Assembly: GCF_000173975.1 (NCBI RefSeq)
Contig: NZ_ACEP01000053.1
Span: 1 to 49,234 of the forward strand
Direction: 5' to 3'
Source of the DNA: Anaerobutyricum hallii DSM 3353
GTDB lineage: Bacteria; Bacillota; Clostridia; Lachnospirales; Lachnospiraceae
Length of the DNA: 49,234 bases
Positions 1 through 8,372 of the stretch are shown here, piece after piece; the stretch's first letter is position 1; every line of letters starts with the position of its first letter. The notes beneath the pieces were generated by a model that worked only from the letters and a program-made list of their open reading frames with translations, was not told the origin of the DNA and did no database searches. A program made the position numbers and the translations under genes.

Positions 1-38
1 TAAAAAATATTGTAACCTTTTTAGTTTTCATTTGTTAT

Positions 39-620
39 ATGTATGAAAGAAGTCGAAAAGTATCGAGGAAAGGGAGTGAGAATCTGGATAAGCATTTGTT
101 AGAAGCGTTATATCACCGTTATTATAAGGAGCTATACATTTTTGTATATTCTCTTTGTGGAAGTGAGACAGTAACCGATGATATTTTGCAGGATACATTT
201 TTAAAAGCTCTGCTGGCATTGAAAGATTCTCACACTAATATGCGGGCATGGCTTTATATGGTAGCCCGGAATCTTTATTATAATTATTATAATAGGCAGA
301 AGAATTTGTTTTCCATAGAAACAGAAGAAGTGGATAGAAGAAATTCAAGGGAGAAGATTATTTCTGGTGAAGGAGAAGCCTTTATTCAGAATGATATTTT
401 GGAAGAGATATTACATAAAGAAGAAAAAAAGAGGGTGTGGGATGCTGTGAACCGCCTGAAAGGACAGAAGAAGGAAGTAATACTATTACAGTATTTTGGA
501 GATTTTTCGCAAAAAGAGATTGCAGCAATGCTAAAAATAACTCCAGGTAATGTGAAGGTTCTTTCTTATCGTGCAAAGAAGGAATTAAAAGAATATTTAA
601 CGAAGGAGGAAGGAAGATGA
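39..620 (+). CDS. ECF-type RNA polymerase sigma factor
   Basis: This 193-residue protein has the two-domain layout of extracytoplasmic-function sigma-70 factors, which direct RNA polymerase to a small stress or envelope regulon. Region 2 is visible at about residues 22-88, with the LQDTFLKAL helix and the WLYMVARN segment. Region 4, a helix-turn-helix, is at about 138-185, with FSQKEIAAML followed by the recognition helix NVKVLSYRAKKEL. It overlaps the downstream anti-sigma gene by 4 bp (ATGA), the usual arrangement of a sigma/anti-sigma pair. The ATG at 39 has a poor ribosome site, while a purine-rich AGGAAAGGGAG lies inside the frame at 66-76, so a start at the TTG at 96 is possible. Its promoter would lie before the window. 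Confidence 0.9.
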   Translation: MYERSRKVSRKGSENLDKHLLEALYHRYYKELYIFVYSLCGSETVTDDILQDTFLKALLALKDSHTNMRAWLYMVARNLYYNYYNRQKNLFSIETEEVDRRNSREKIISGEGEAFIQNDILEEILHKEEKKRVWDAVNRLKGQKKEVILLQYFGDFSQKEIAAMLKITPGNVKVLSYRAKKELKEYLTKEEGR

Positions 621-1939
621 CATACCGCGAATTACTGGAATTATATAAGACCGGAGAATTAGAATTAGAACAGAGAAAAAAGGTAGAGAAAGATATTGAG
701 AGGCAGGAAGCGATAAGTGATTACCTTTATGAGCAGGAAGATATTCCAGAACTTAATGATATTTTTGAGGAAAAAGCAGCCGCTGAGAAGAATAATAAGA
801 GGAACGATGATATAGAGGATATAGATACAAAATTTATAGAGATGGTCAACCGTTCAATCAGACGTGCGTTTCGCAGAATGGGGCTGACTATTTTAGCGGC
901 GGCATGTGTGCTGATTTTATTTGTACAATTCTGCCTTCCAACGATTGTATCATGTTTTTATTATAATCCAGCGAAGAATATAGGAGACAAAGATTACGCG
1001 ATAAGTAAGATGAGTCGTGATATGGCGGTATATTCTGAAGTTTTTCTACCAGGGAAAAGGAGAGGTTCTGTGCAGGTGGAAGCAAAAGGATATGGGAATT
1101 ATAATATCACAGTCAATCAGACTTCCAGTTTTACAGGTAGCCTGACAGATGTATCAGGAGAAATCACACGGGGAGAGCTAAGATACTATGATAACAATAT
1201 TTTTAAAAAGCCAGCTACAAATGTTTTTGTATATGGAAGCATTGCTGGAAAGGAAGAAAATACGGTAGAAGAGAATTTAAAATATACAAGAAAATACTTT
1301 GATGTGAAAGACGATGAAGAAATCAATCTATGTGCGGCAGGATCTAAGGAAGAGTCTCTCAAAACATTACAGGAATTAGATGAAAGAAAAATGTATATAG
1401 GCTATGTTTCTTTAGATAAAATTATGTCATATGCCGACTTTAAGAAATATGTGGATAAGCAGGATTTAGCAGAAGTATGGTGTGCGGTGCAGGTAGCAGA
1501 ACTGGAGAAGGAAGAAGAAGGAGTAGTAAACTTTCAGTCGAATATACCGAATATTGGATTTGTATGCAATCCTTCTTATAACACAGCAATTAAGTGGGAT
1601 GAGAAAAAGTATCCAAACCTTTTACCAGGGTGTGAAACACAAGATATGGGTAATGAGGACGAATGGGATGACCCGGAAGAAAACCTTAAAAGTGAAAGCA
1701 ATGCCAGACAGCATTTTGTCAGTTTACTTAACTATCTTTCCAATCAGAAGAAGTTCCTCGCTATGATGGAGAAAGATAACAGTAATTATACAACCAAAGA
1801 ATTAAAAGAGATGGTATCCTACATCAAGAAGAATGGGATAAAAGTGTATGGATTTACTACAATCGCAGATAAAGAGACATTATTAAAACTCAGCAAACAA
1901 AGCGAAGTATACGAAATATACACAGAAGAAGTGAGATGA
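617..1939 (+). CDS. membrane-bound anti-sigma factor (sigma regulator family)
   Basis: A 440-residue single-pass membrane protein encoded immediately after the ECF sigma factor and overlapping it by 4 bp, so translation is probably coupled. Residues 1-85 are cytoplasmic, charged and helical and should bind the sigma factor. One hydrophobic segment lies at about 89-113. The remaining ~325 residues are extracytoplasmic and mixed alpha/beta with no recognised catalytic motif. The layout resembles Firmicute proteins with sigma-factor-regulator N- and C-terminal domains; I assign it on layout and context, not on a diagnostic motif. No zinc-binding HxxxCxxC motif is present, so it is not a ZAS-type anti-sigma factor. 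The inference is that it holds the upstream sigma factor at the membrane until an envelope signal arrives. Confidence 0.75.
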   Translation: MTYRELLELYKTGELELEQRKKVEKDIERQEAISDYLYEQEDIPELNDIFEEKAAAEKNNKRNDDIEDIDTKFIEMVNRSIRRAFRRMGLTILAAACVLILFVQFCLPTIVSCFYYNPAKNIGDKDYAISKMSRDMAVYSEVFLPGKRRGSVQVEAKGYGNYNITVNQTSSFTGSLTDVSGEITRGELRYYDNNIFKKPATNVFVYGSIAGKEENTVEENLKYTRKYFDVKDDEEINLCAAGSKEESLKTLQELDERKMYIGYVSLDKIMSYADFKKYVDKQDLAEVWCAVQVAELEKEEEGVVNFQSNIPNIGFVCNPSYNTAIKWDEKKYPNLLPGCETQDMGNEDEWDDPEENLKSESNARQHFVSLLNYLSNQKKFLAMMEKDNSNYTTKELKEMVSYIKKNGIKVYGFTTIADKETLLKLSKQSEVYEIYTEEVR

Positions 1940-1961
1940 CTATTTAATTCAGTAAAACGGC

Positions 1962-2090
1962 AGACGCCCGCGACGAGAACCAATACTCTATATTTGTGGT
2001 CTCGGAGCAAGTGTTGGATGTGAGTGCACAAGCGAACATTCAACACGCCGCGACTAAAATCACAAATATGGCTGATGGGGTTCACTGGAT
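1962..2090. repeat. hairpin element copy A (degenerate)
   Basis: First of nine copies of the hairpin family in the window, in orientation 2 (CCTCGGAGCAA-like side first). The core is present: TATTTGTGG, TCGGAGCAAG, an inner helix GTGTTGGATG pairing with CATTCAACAC, then CGACTAAAATCACAAATAT. The outer arms no longer match well (left GAGAACCAATACTCT against right GGCTGATGGGGTTC), so this copy is decayed. It lies between the anti-sigma gene stop and the ftsH promoter. Confidence 0.8.
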
Positions 2091-2149
2091 TCATCTGCAT
2101 CTGCCTAATGAATGAAACAGCAATTCACATTTATTTCACATAATGTTCG

Positions 2150-2179
2150 TTGACAACTTTAGCTTTGAAAGTTTACAAT
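2150..2179 (+). promoter_or_regulatory. putative sigma-A promoter for ftsH
   Basis: TTGACA at 2150-2155 and TACAAT at 2174-2179 are separated by 18 bp, about 90 bp upstream of the ftsH start. Between promoter and gene, TGTCTGT and ACAGACA flank the AAAGGAAG ribosome site, which would put the site in a hairpin loop. Confidence 0.65.
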
Positions 2180-2266
2180 AGTCCAATAGACAATAGTAAC
2201 TGATTGTAAGAATTTTCAGAAAGTATTATTGTCTGTAAGTATACAGAAAGGAAGTAACAGACAGTT

Positions 2267-4081
2267 ATGAAAGAAGTAAAGACACCGAGAAAGCCGTTTA
2301 TTTTTTATTATATTATTGTGCTTCTCGTACTCATGCTGGTCAATATGTTTGTTATGCCGATGATTAGAGAGGCGAGCATTAAGAAGGTTGATTATAATGA
2401 GTTTATGAATATGACATTAAATAAACAGATTAAAAAAGTAGAGATTGATGATTCACAGATTACATTTACCGATCAGAATGGAACCGTTTATAAGACGTCC
2501 AAGATGGATGGTGACTGGGGATTAACGGAGAGATTATATCGTTCAGGAGCTGAATTTACGACACAGGTTCAGGAACAGATGTCTCCAATATTATCCTTCC
2601 TGTTATCCTGGATTATCCCAATTGTGTTGTTCTCCGCATTAGGATATTATGCGCAGAAGAAGATGATGAACAAGATGTCCGGCGGTGGTCCGAATATGAT
2701 GTTTGGTATGGGTAAGAGTAATGCCAAAGTCTATGTACCGTCCGAGGAAGGTATCCGTTTTAGTGACGTAGCGGGTGAAGATGAGGCGAAGGAGAACTTA
2801 GCTGAAATCGTAGATTATCTGCATCAGCCATCAAAGTATTCAGAGATTGGTGCTTCCATGCCGAAGGGAGTTCTTTTAGTAGGCCCTCCGGGAACAGGTA
2901 AGACGATGCTTGCCAAAGCCGTAGCTGGTGAAGCGAATGTACCATTCTTTTCTATCTCTGGTTCTGAATTTGTAGAGATGTTTGTTGGTATGGGTGCTTC
3001 AAAAGTAAGAGATTTATTTAAGCAGGCGAAGGAAAAAGCTCCATGTATCGTATTTATCGACGAGATTGATGCTATTGGTAAGAAGAGAGATGGACATATC
3101 GGCGGTAATGACGAGCGAGAGCAGACTCTCAACCAGCTTCTTACAGAGATGGATGGCTTTGAAGGTAATAATGGCGTTATCATTTTAGCGGCAACAAACC
3201 GTCCAGAATCTCTTGATCCGGCATTAACCAGACCGGGACGATTTGACCGCCGTGTACCAGTAGAACTTCCAGATTTAGTAGGAAGAGAAGCCATTTTAAG
3301 AGTACACAGTAAAAAGACTCGTCTTGCTGATAATGTAGATTTGCATGCCATTGCCCGTATGGCCGCAGGCGCTTCTGGCGCAGAACTTGCTAACATTATT
3401 AATGAGGGTGCCTTAAGAGCAGTAAGGAATGGCAGAAGAATAGTAACACAGGCGGATCTTGAAGAAAGTGTAGAAGTAGTAATCGCAGGATATCAGAAGA
3501 AGAATGCTGTCCTTTCACCAAAAGAGAAGATGACAGTTGCTTACCATGAGATTGGTCATGCTTTAGTTGCTGCTAAGCAGACAAATTCTGCACCAGTACA
3601 GAAGATTACGATTATTCCACGAACTTCTGGTGCGTTAGGATACACGATGCAGGTAGAACAGCAGGATAAATATCTTATGACGAAGGAAGAAATCCAGAAT
3701 AAGATTGCAACACTCACAGGTGGACGTGCAGCAGAAGAAATTGTGACAGGAACAATAAGTACAGGAGCTTCTAACGATATTGAACAGGCAACAAAGCTTG
3801 CAAGAGCGATGATTACCCGTTACGGTATGACAGACGAATTCGACATGGTTGCAATGGAAACTGTCAATAATCAGTATCTCGGTGGAGATGCTTCCCTTGC
3901 ATGTTCTGCAGACACACAGAAGAAGATTGATGAGAAGGTTGTAGAAGTTGTAAAAGCCCAGCATAAGAAAGCATTAGATATCTTGAATGAAAACAAAGAT
4001 AAGCTTCATGAACTGGCGAACTTCCTCTATGAGAAAGAAACGATTACTGGTGAAGAATTTATGCGGATTCTGGAATCCTAA
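2267..4081 (+). CDS. ftsH: ATP-dependent zinc metalloprotease FtsH
   Basis: FtsH is a membrane-anchored hexameric AAA+ protease that extracts and degrades membrane and regulatory proteins. The 604-residue sequence has the full family order. Two membrane segments at about 12-33 and 107-128 flank a small extracytoplasmic domain. Walker A GPPGTGKT is at 206-213, Walker B IVFIDEID at 261-268, and the second region of homology ends in RPGRFDRR at about 322-329. The zinc site HEIGH is at 427-431; the third residue is Ile where many homologues have Ala. Length is normal to slightly short, with a C-terminal tail shorter than in E. coli. It appears monocistronic, with its own promoter upstream and a 700-bp repeat-rich gap downstream. 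Confidence 0.97.
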   Translation: MKEVKTPRKPFIFYYIIVLLVLMLVNMFVMPMIREASIKKVDYNEFMNMTLNKQIKKVEIDDSQITFTDQNGTVYKTSKMDGDWGLTERLYRSGAEFTTQVQEQMSPILSFLLSWIIPIVLFSALGYYAQKKMMNKMSGGGPNMMFGMGKSNAKVYVPSEEGIRFSDVAGEDEAKENLAEIVDYLHQPSKYSEIGASMPKGVLLVGPPGTGKTMLAKAVAGEANVPFFSISGSEFVEMFVGMGASKVRDLFKQAKEKAPCIVFIDEIDAIGKKRDGHIGGNDEREQTLNQLLTEMDGFEGNNGVIILAATNRPESLDPALTRPGRFDRRVPVELPDLVGREAILRVHSKKTRLADNVDLHAIARMAAGASGAELANIINEGALRAVRNGRRIVTQADLEESVEVVIAGYQKKNAVLSPKEKMTVAYHEIGHALVAAKQTNSAPVQKITIIPRTSGALGYTMQVEQQDKYLMTKEEIQNKIATLTGGRAAEEIVTGTISTGASNDIEQATKLARAMITRYGMTDEFDMVAMETVNNQYLGGDASLACSADTQKKIDEKVVEVVKAQHKKALDILNENKDKLHELANFLYEKETITGEEFMRILES

Positions 4082-4171
4082 TTAAATACTATTAATTATT
4101 AACTATAAATGAGGGAATTTAAAATATTGCACAACTATGTCCGCATTATAAAGACATACTTTACTTGACTG

Positions 4172-4267
4172 GTCTGAATGTGTTTAGACTACAAACAAGA
4201 AGCGTCAGCTTCAGATAAATAAAAACTATATGAAAAGTCGGAATGTGCTTAGACTACAAACAAGAAG
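4172..4267 (+). repeat. pair of 31-bp direct repeats downstream of ftsH
   Basis: Two near-identical 31-bp units lie at 4172-4202 and 4237-4267, sharing the run TTAGACTACAAACAAGAAG with two mismatches overall. They start 65 bp apart. Each begins with a small inverted repeat (GTCTGAATGTGTTTAGAC in the first). A short hairpin GAAGC-GTCA-GCTTC sits between them. There is no open reading frame of note here. The role is unknown. Confidence 0.7.
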
Positions 4268-4321
4268 TACCTATTTTTGTGTATTTTTCTGTATTTGCTC
4301 ACTTACAGTTATTAAAAATAA

Positions 4322-4425
4322 AAAAGAGAAATCTATCAACGACGTAATATTATTTGGGAGAAGGTATGTTTGATATACCTTTTCTTACTTTGATATATCG
4401 TATGATGGAGTTCTCTTTTTTTATC
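4322..4425 (+). terminator. structured region ending in a T-run, possible terminator or small RNA
   Basis: AAAGAGAA near the start can pair with TTCTCTTTTTTT at the end. An internal hairpin GGTAT-GTTTG-ATACC is followed by TTTTC. It could terminate ftsH transcription, or be the 3' end of a small transcript carrying the two 31-bp repeats upstream. This is a reading from sequence only. Confidence 0.4.
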
Positions 4426-4444
4426 TCCATTGTAAGAAAGATTC

Positions 4445-4471
4445 CTAGAGCATTTTTCAAACACGCTCTAG
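4445..4471. repeat. short palindrome of the GAGCGTGTTTGAAAAAT family
   Basis: CTAGAGC and GCTCTAG flank ATTTTTCAAACAC. The right part matches the terminal repeat of the larger element at 49004-49167, so this looks like an internally deleted copy. Confidence 0.6.
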
Positions 4472-4575
4472 AGTACATTAAATTTATAAAATAATAATGA
4501 TTATTAATATTGAAAAAGCTTGCAAGAATAGACAGGACAAGATATAATCTTAATAGTTACAATTACTTTTAAAAA

Positions 4576-4752
4576 TTCAAGAATGCCCCGACATTCTTGC
4601 TGCGAGATGCGTGTCATGCAATGCATGACATACTTCTTCTGCGCATCTCTGCAATCCTGCCGGAGGCTATATCAGATGGAGGATTGACTCCCCCACTGAT
4701 ATTGATTTGTAGCTTGCAACCTACAGAGGCGGGAGTCATCTCACATCTGATA
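4576..4752. repeat. multi-hairpin intergenic repeat, long copy
   Basis: The segment begins with the hairpin AAGAATG-CCCCGA-CATTCTT, then GAGATGCG pairs with CGCATCTC around the palindrome TGTCATGCAATGCATGACA. It ends with a hairpin whose stem is TATCAGATG/CATCTGATA plus GACTCCC/GGGAGTC. Both ends recur at 48750-48804 with the middle missing, so this is a repeat family and not a unique leader. It lies just before the nth start. Confidence 0.65.
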
Positions 4753-4808
4753 TAAATTTACACTCAGAAGAGAGATATAATTTGCGATTGATAAAATGGA
4801 GGAATACT

Positions 4809-5465
4809 ATGCGAAAAAAAGAACGAGCAGCGATTGTAATAGAGCGTTTAAAAAAAGAATATCCAGGAGCAGACTGTACATTAGATTACAATGAGGCGTG
4901 GAAGCTTCTTGTCAGCGTGCGCCTTGCAGCACAATGTACAGATGAGCGAGTAAACATTATTGTCAAAGATCTGTTTGCAAAATACCCAGGTGTGAACGAA
5001 CTTGCAGAAGCAGAGCCAGAAGATATTGAAGCGATTGTACGCCCATGTGGACTTGGAAAAAGCAAAGCAAGAGATATCAGTAAATGTATGCGTATGCTGC
5101 GGGATGAATTCGGCTCAAAGGTACCGGATAACTTCGAGGATCTCTTAAAACTTCCGGGAGTAGGAAGAAAAAGTGCAAACCTCATTATGGGGGATGTCTT
5201 TGGCAAACCTGCGATTGTAACAGACACACATTGCATCCGTCTCTGTAATCGAATCGGTCTTGTCGATAATGAGAAAAATCCGAAAAAGGTGGAGATGGCT
5301 TTGTGGAAAATTATACCGCCAGAAGAAGGAAGCGATTTTTGCCACCGTTTAGTGTATCACGGCAGAGAAGTTTGTACCGCCAGAACAACCCCTTATTGTG
5401 AAAAATGCTGTCTTGCTGACGTTTGTAAGTCTTACGCTTCTTATATGAAAGAAAAAAATCAGTGA
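4809..5465 (+). CDS. nth: endonuclease III (DNA glycosylase/AP lyase)
   Basis: This base-excision repair enzyme removes oxidised pyrimidines and cleaves abasic sites. The 218-residue protein carries the helix-hairpin-helix LPGVGRKSA with the catalytic Lys at 121, and VTDTH with the catalytic Asp at 139. The C-terminal 4Fe-4S loop is C189-X7-C197-X2-C200-X5-C206; the first spacing is one longer than the X6 of the E. coli enzyme. I use the ATG at 4809, which follows GGAGG at about 4798-4802 with good spacing; a TTG start 27 bp upstream is open but has no ribosome site. The gene lies between repeat-rich DNA and purC, which follows after 137 bp. Confidence 0.95.
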   Translation: MRKKERAAIVIERLKKEYPGADCTLDYNEAWKLLVSVRLAAQCTDERVNIIVKDLFAKYPGVNELAEAEPEDIEAIVRPCGLGKSKARDISKCMRMLRDEFGSKVPDNFEDLLKLPGVGRKSANLIMGDVFGKPAIVTDTHCIRLCNRIGLVDNEKNPKKVEMALWKIIPPEEGSDFCHRLVYHGREVCTARTTPYCEKCCLADVCKSYASYMKEKNQ

Positions 5466-5602
5466 AAAGGAATTGTCGAAACTAAAATTTTGTAGTAGAA
5501 TAATTTCAACCGAGCCAGTCTTTACAAAGATTTTTACAAAGAATAAGGCTATGGATTAAGGTAAAACTGAAACTTATCACATTGGAAAAAAGGATGGACA
5601 AG

Positions 5603-6478
5603 ATGAAAGAATTTAAACCAATCAAAGAAGGAAAAGTCCGCGAAGTATACGATAACGGGGACAGCTTAATTATCGCTGCAACAGACAGAATTTCAGCATT
5701 TGATGTAATTTTGAAAAATGAAGTGAAAGACAAAGGTGCTATTTTAACACAGATGTCCAAGTTCTGGTTCAATCTTACAGAGAATACCGTACCAAACCAT
5801 ATGATTTCAACAGATGTGAAAGATATGCCGGAATTTTTCCAGAACGAAAAGTATGCCGGACGCAGCATGATGTGCAAGAAGCTTGAGATGTTCCCAGTCG
5901 AATGTATCGTTCGTGGTTACATCACAGGAAGTGGCTGGGCAAGCTACCAGGAGAACGGAACCGTTTGCGGTATCAAGCTTCCAGAAGGATTACAGGAATC
6001 TGAAAAATTACCTGAACCAATTTACACTCCTTCCACAAAAGCTGATTTAGGAGACCATGACGAGAACGTATCCTATGATAAGACAGTAGAAATCCTTGAA
6101 AAGCTTTATCCAGGAAAAGGTAATTATTATGCTAATATCTTAAAAGAGTATACTATTTCTCTCTACAAGAAATGTGCAGAATACGCATGGGAAAAGGGAA
6201 TCATCATCGCAGATACCAAGTTTGAATTCGGTCTTGACGAGCAGGGCAGAGTTGTGATCGGTGATGAGATGCTCACACCAGACAGCTCCCGTTTCTGGCC
6301 AAGAGAAGGATATGAAGCAGGTAAGGGACAGCCTTCCTACGATAAACAGTTTGTAAGAGATTGGTTAAAACAGAACCCAGACAGCGATTATGATCTTCCA
6401 GAAGAAGTAATCGATAAGACAGTTGCAAAATATAAAGAAGCATATGAGCAGTTAACAGGAGAACCATTTGAGGCTTAA
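5603..6478 (+). CDS. purC: phosphoribosylaminoimidazole-succinocarboxamide synthase
   Basis: PurC (SAICAR synthetase) joins aspartate to CAIR in de novo purine synthesis using ATP. The 291-residue product begins with the family opening KEGKVREVYD and AATDRISAFDVIL, and continues with VECIVRGYITGSGW and the IIADTKFEFG motif. It belongs to the longer form of about 290-300 residues. I choose ATG 5603, preceded by AAAAAAGGATGG; in-frame starts at 5582 (TTG) and 5594 (ATG) would add only a few residues. No purine riboswitch aptamer is apparent in the 137-bp gap upstream. No other pur gene is adjacent. Confidence 0.95.
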   Translation: MKEFKPIKEGKVREVYDNGDSLIIAATDRISAFDVILKNEVKDKGAILTQMSKFWFNLTENTVPNHMISTDVKDMPEFFQNEKYAGRSMMCKKLEMFPVECIVRGYITGSGWASYQENGTVCGIKLPEGLQESEKLPEPIYTPSTKADLGDHDENVSYDKTVEILEKLYPGKGNYYANILKEYTISLYKKCAEYAWEKGIIIADTKFEFGLDEQGRVVIGDEMLTPDSSRFWPREGYEAGKGQPSYDKQFVRDWLKQNPDSDYDLPEEVIDKTVAKYKEAYEQLTGEPFEA

Positions 6479-6513
6479 TCTATTGTAAATCTGTAAAGTA
6501 TGTTTTAGCAGAG

Positions 6514-6559
6514 AAAGACGATACGTTTCCACGAAAGTGTGGGGGTATCGTCTTTTTTT
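6514..6559 (+). terminator. Rho-independent terminator after purC
   Basis: The stem AAGACGATAC pairs with GTATCGTCTT around a 20-nt GC-containing loop and is followed by seven T residues. It lies about 40 bp past the purC stop. Confidence 0.85.
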
Positions 6560-6836
6560 GTATCATCTTTCGATATATTTTGACCTATAAATTAGAATCT
6601 ATTATAATTTATAATAACTAGGGTTTATAATAGCTAAAGTACGTTTGAAAAATCAAAAAGTAATTTGTAGTATATTTTGTTTTCTTTTGATAGCAGTTAG
6701 AATGCTATGTTACTCTCATTTAGATGAAATATTCCATGAATTGTAACATGCATTTTGAAGAATACATAGAATACATTTTTCAAATATAATATAAAACTTT
6801 ATAATTTCAGATAAAAGATAGGAATGAATAACATAT
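6560..6836. other. AT-rich intergenic gap before the signalling island
   Basis: About 280 bp of AT-rich DNA between the purC terminator and the next gene. I see no convincing hairpin element or RNA gene. It presumably holds the promoter of the downstream gene, but no hexamer pair stands out from the AT-rich background. Confidence 0.5.
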
Positions 6837-8333
6837 ATGAGAAAAAAGCAGCTTCCAAAGAGAATAGAAATTTTAAGAAAAGCCTTTGAGAATAAATGGA
6901 GTTTAGAGGCCGTGAATAAAGAATTAGAAGATAATCTTTGTGAGCGGCTGTATGCAAGAAATATATATGAAGCAGGATTGATATATGCTTTTTGCTTAGG
7001 GTTTGATTATGAAAACTGGAAACAATTGTATACCGCATATGAAGAGGAACGAAAAGATGCCAGAGACTATATACAAAGCCCCGAAAAAAATATAATTGCT
7101 ACATATAAAAAAGAACAAAAAGATACGAAAGAATGTATTCAAAGTCTTGAACAAAATATGGTTACCACATATGAGAAAAAAAGAGTGCCATCTTATAGCG
7201 GAATATGGTCAGGAAAAATAACGTTAAAACAAATATATGAATATATTATGTATAATTCAAAGGAGAGCTTTCAGACAGGAACAGTGGCAGAAGAGTTAGA
7301 AGAAAAGCTATGGAAAGAGCAGGAGAATACTCTGCCAGACAAAACTTCAATAGGCTTTTTGGATAAAAAGAAGAATTTTATAGCTTTCATGAATGAGAAT
7401 CAGAAACAATTCTCTGAAGTGAGAGAGAAAGCGAGATACTATTTTTGCAAATACCTGTATTTTTATATAGAGGAACGTTGTGAGAATTATTATGATAAAT
7501 GCAGAACCGAAGAGACCGAAGAAAAGATTTATGGGGAGAGCCTTTTTTTAGAATATTGTATTCAAGCGGAAAAGAATGCATTAAATCAGCTTACAATGTT
7601 AAAATTACTTACTCCTTTAAAAAATGAAGCGAAAAAAGCGAAAGTGTCACTATCTTTAGAGCAAAGAAAAGAATATTTACGGAATGCAGCGTTATCATTT
7701 CGTGGCATTTTTAATGAATTTAATTATTTTTATTTTGGCTTTGTTTCACTGGGATGGGTGGAAATGTTATTTGAATTTTATGGGCCACTGAAAGATTGGA
7801 GCGAAGAGGAAAAAATAAGGATTGCCTGTTCTTTAGGCTATTGTAAGAAGAACCCATCAGATGAAGAAAAAGAGAAAGCATTTTTGCAATTAGAAAGATT
7901 AAGTAAAAAACAAGAAAATACAGAGAAACAGCTTGATGAAAAATATGCGATTGGTATGGAACGGGCAGGATATCAAAGTGGAAGAAGCGGAGAAACATAT
8001 TTTAGAGATTTTATTACGGGAAGAAGAGATATCAACAGGGATACGTTGCTGGCCTTTCTGGTGTTTGTTCAAGCTGAAACAAAACTAGATCTGAAAGACA
8101 AGCTCACTATCGCAAGGATTAACAGAATTCTATATAATTGCGGGTTTGCACAACTTAGGCCAGATCGGGAATTTGATGAATTTATTCGGAAATATCTAAC
8201 GGGAGAGGCGAAAGAAGAAGTTTTATATGAGGCGGCAGAGAGGGCTGCACTTAAGAGCGAAGATTTCTATTTATATAAGTTGTATCAACAGGCAAAAAGC
8301 TGCCAAAAGGAATTAGAAGGAAAGTTGATTTAG
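6837..8333 (+). CDS. uncharacterised helical protein upstream of a Ser/Thr kinase
   Basis: I do not recognise a family for this 498-residue protein. It has no signal peptide or membrane segment and is highly charged and predominantly helical. Residues 68-89 and 90-111 are a tandem 22-residue repeat (pattern Y..E.KD....IQS.E.N...T), probably a recent 66-bp duplication. The C-terminal ~130 residues include RAGYQSGRSGETYF, then GRRDINRDTLLAFLVF, then a segment with INRILYNCGF. This resembles a helical domain I associate with proteins next to Hanks kinases in gut Clostridia; that is a resemblance only. The kinase gene starts 39 bp downstream on the same strand, so the pair is probably one operon and this protein could be a substrate or regulator. 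Confidence 0.6.
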   Translation: MRKKQLPKRIEILRKAFENKWSLEAVNKELEDNLCERLYARNIYEAGLIYAFCLGFDYENWKQLYTAYEEERKDARDYIQSPEKNIIATYKKEQKDTKECIQSLEQNMVTTYEKKRVPSYSGIWSGKITLKQIYEYIMYNSKESFQTGTVAEELEEKLWKEQENTLPDKTSIGFLDKKKNFIAFMNENQKQFSEVREKARYYFCKYLYFYIEERCENYYDKCRTEETEEKIYGESLFLEYCIQAEKNALNQLTMLKLLTPLKNEAKKAKVSLSLEQRKEYLRNAALSFRGIFNEFNYFYFGFVSLGWVEMLFEFYGPLKDWSEEEKIRIACSLGYCKKNPSDEEKEKAFLQLERLSKKQENTEKQLDEKYAIGMERAGYQSGRSGETYFRDFITGRRDINRDTLLAFLVFVQAETKLDLKDKLTIARINRILYNCGFAQLRPDREFDEFIRKYLTGEAKEEVLYEAAERAALKSEDFYLYKLYQQAKSCQKELEGKLI

Positions 8334-8372
8334 AAAAGAATTTGCGAATACATAAGGGATAAAGGAAGAAAT

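Noticed and set aside
2824-3396. 190-codon minus-strand frame inside ftsH
   Set aside because: It is antisense to the highly conserved AAA+ domain and reflects ftsH codon use; no ribosome site or neighbour supports it.
5466-5602. Purine riboswitch upstream of purC
   Set aside because: The gap shows no three-helix aptamer with its conserved loop sequences and no terminator before the start.
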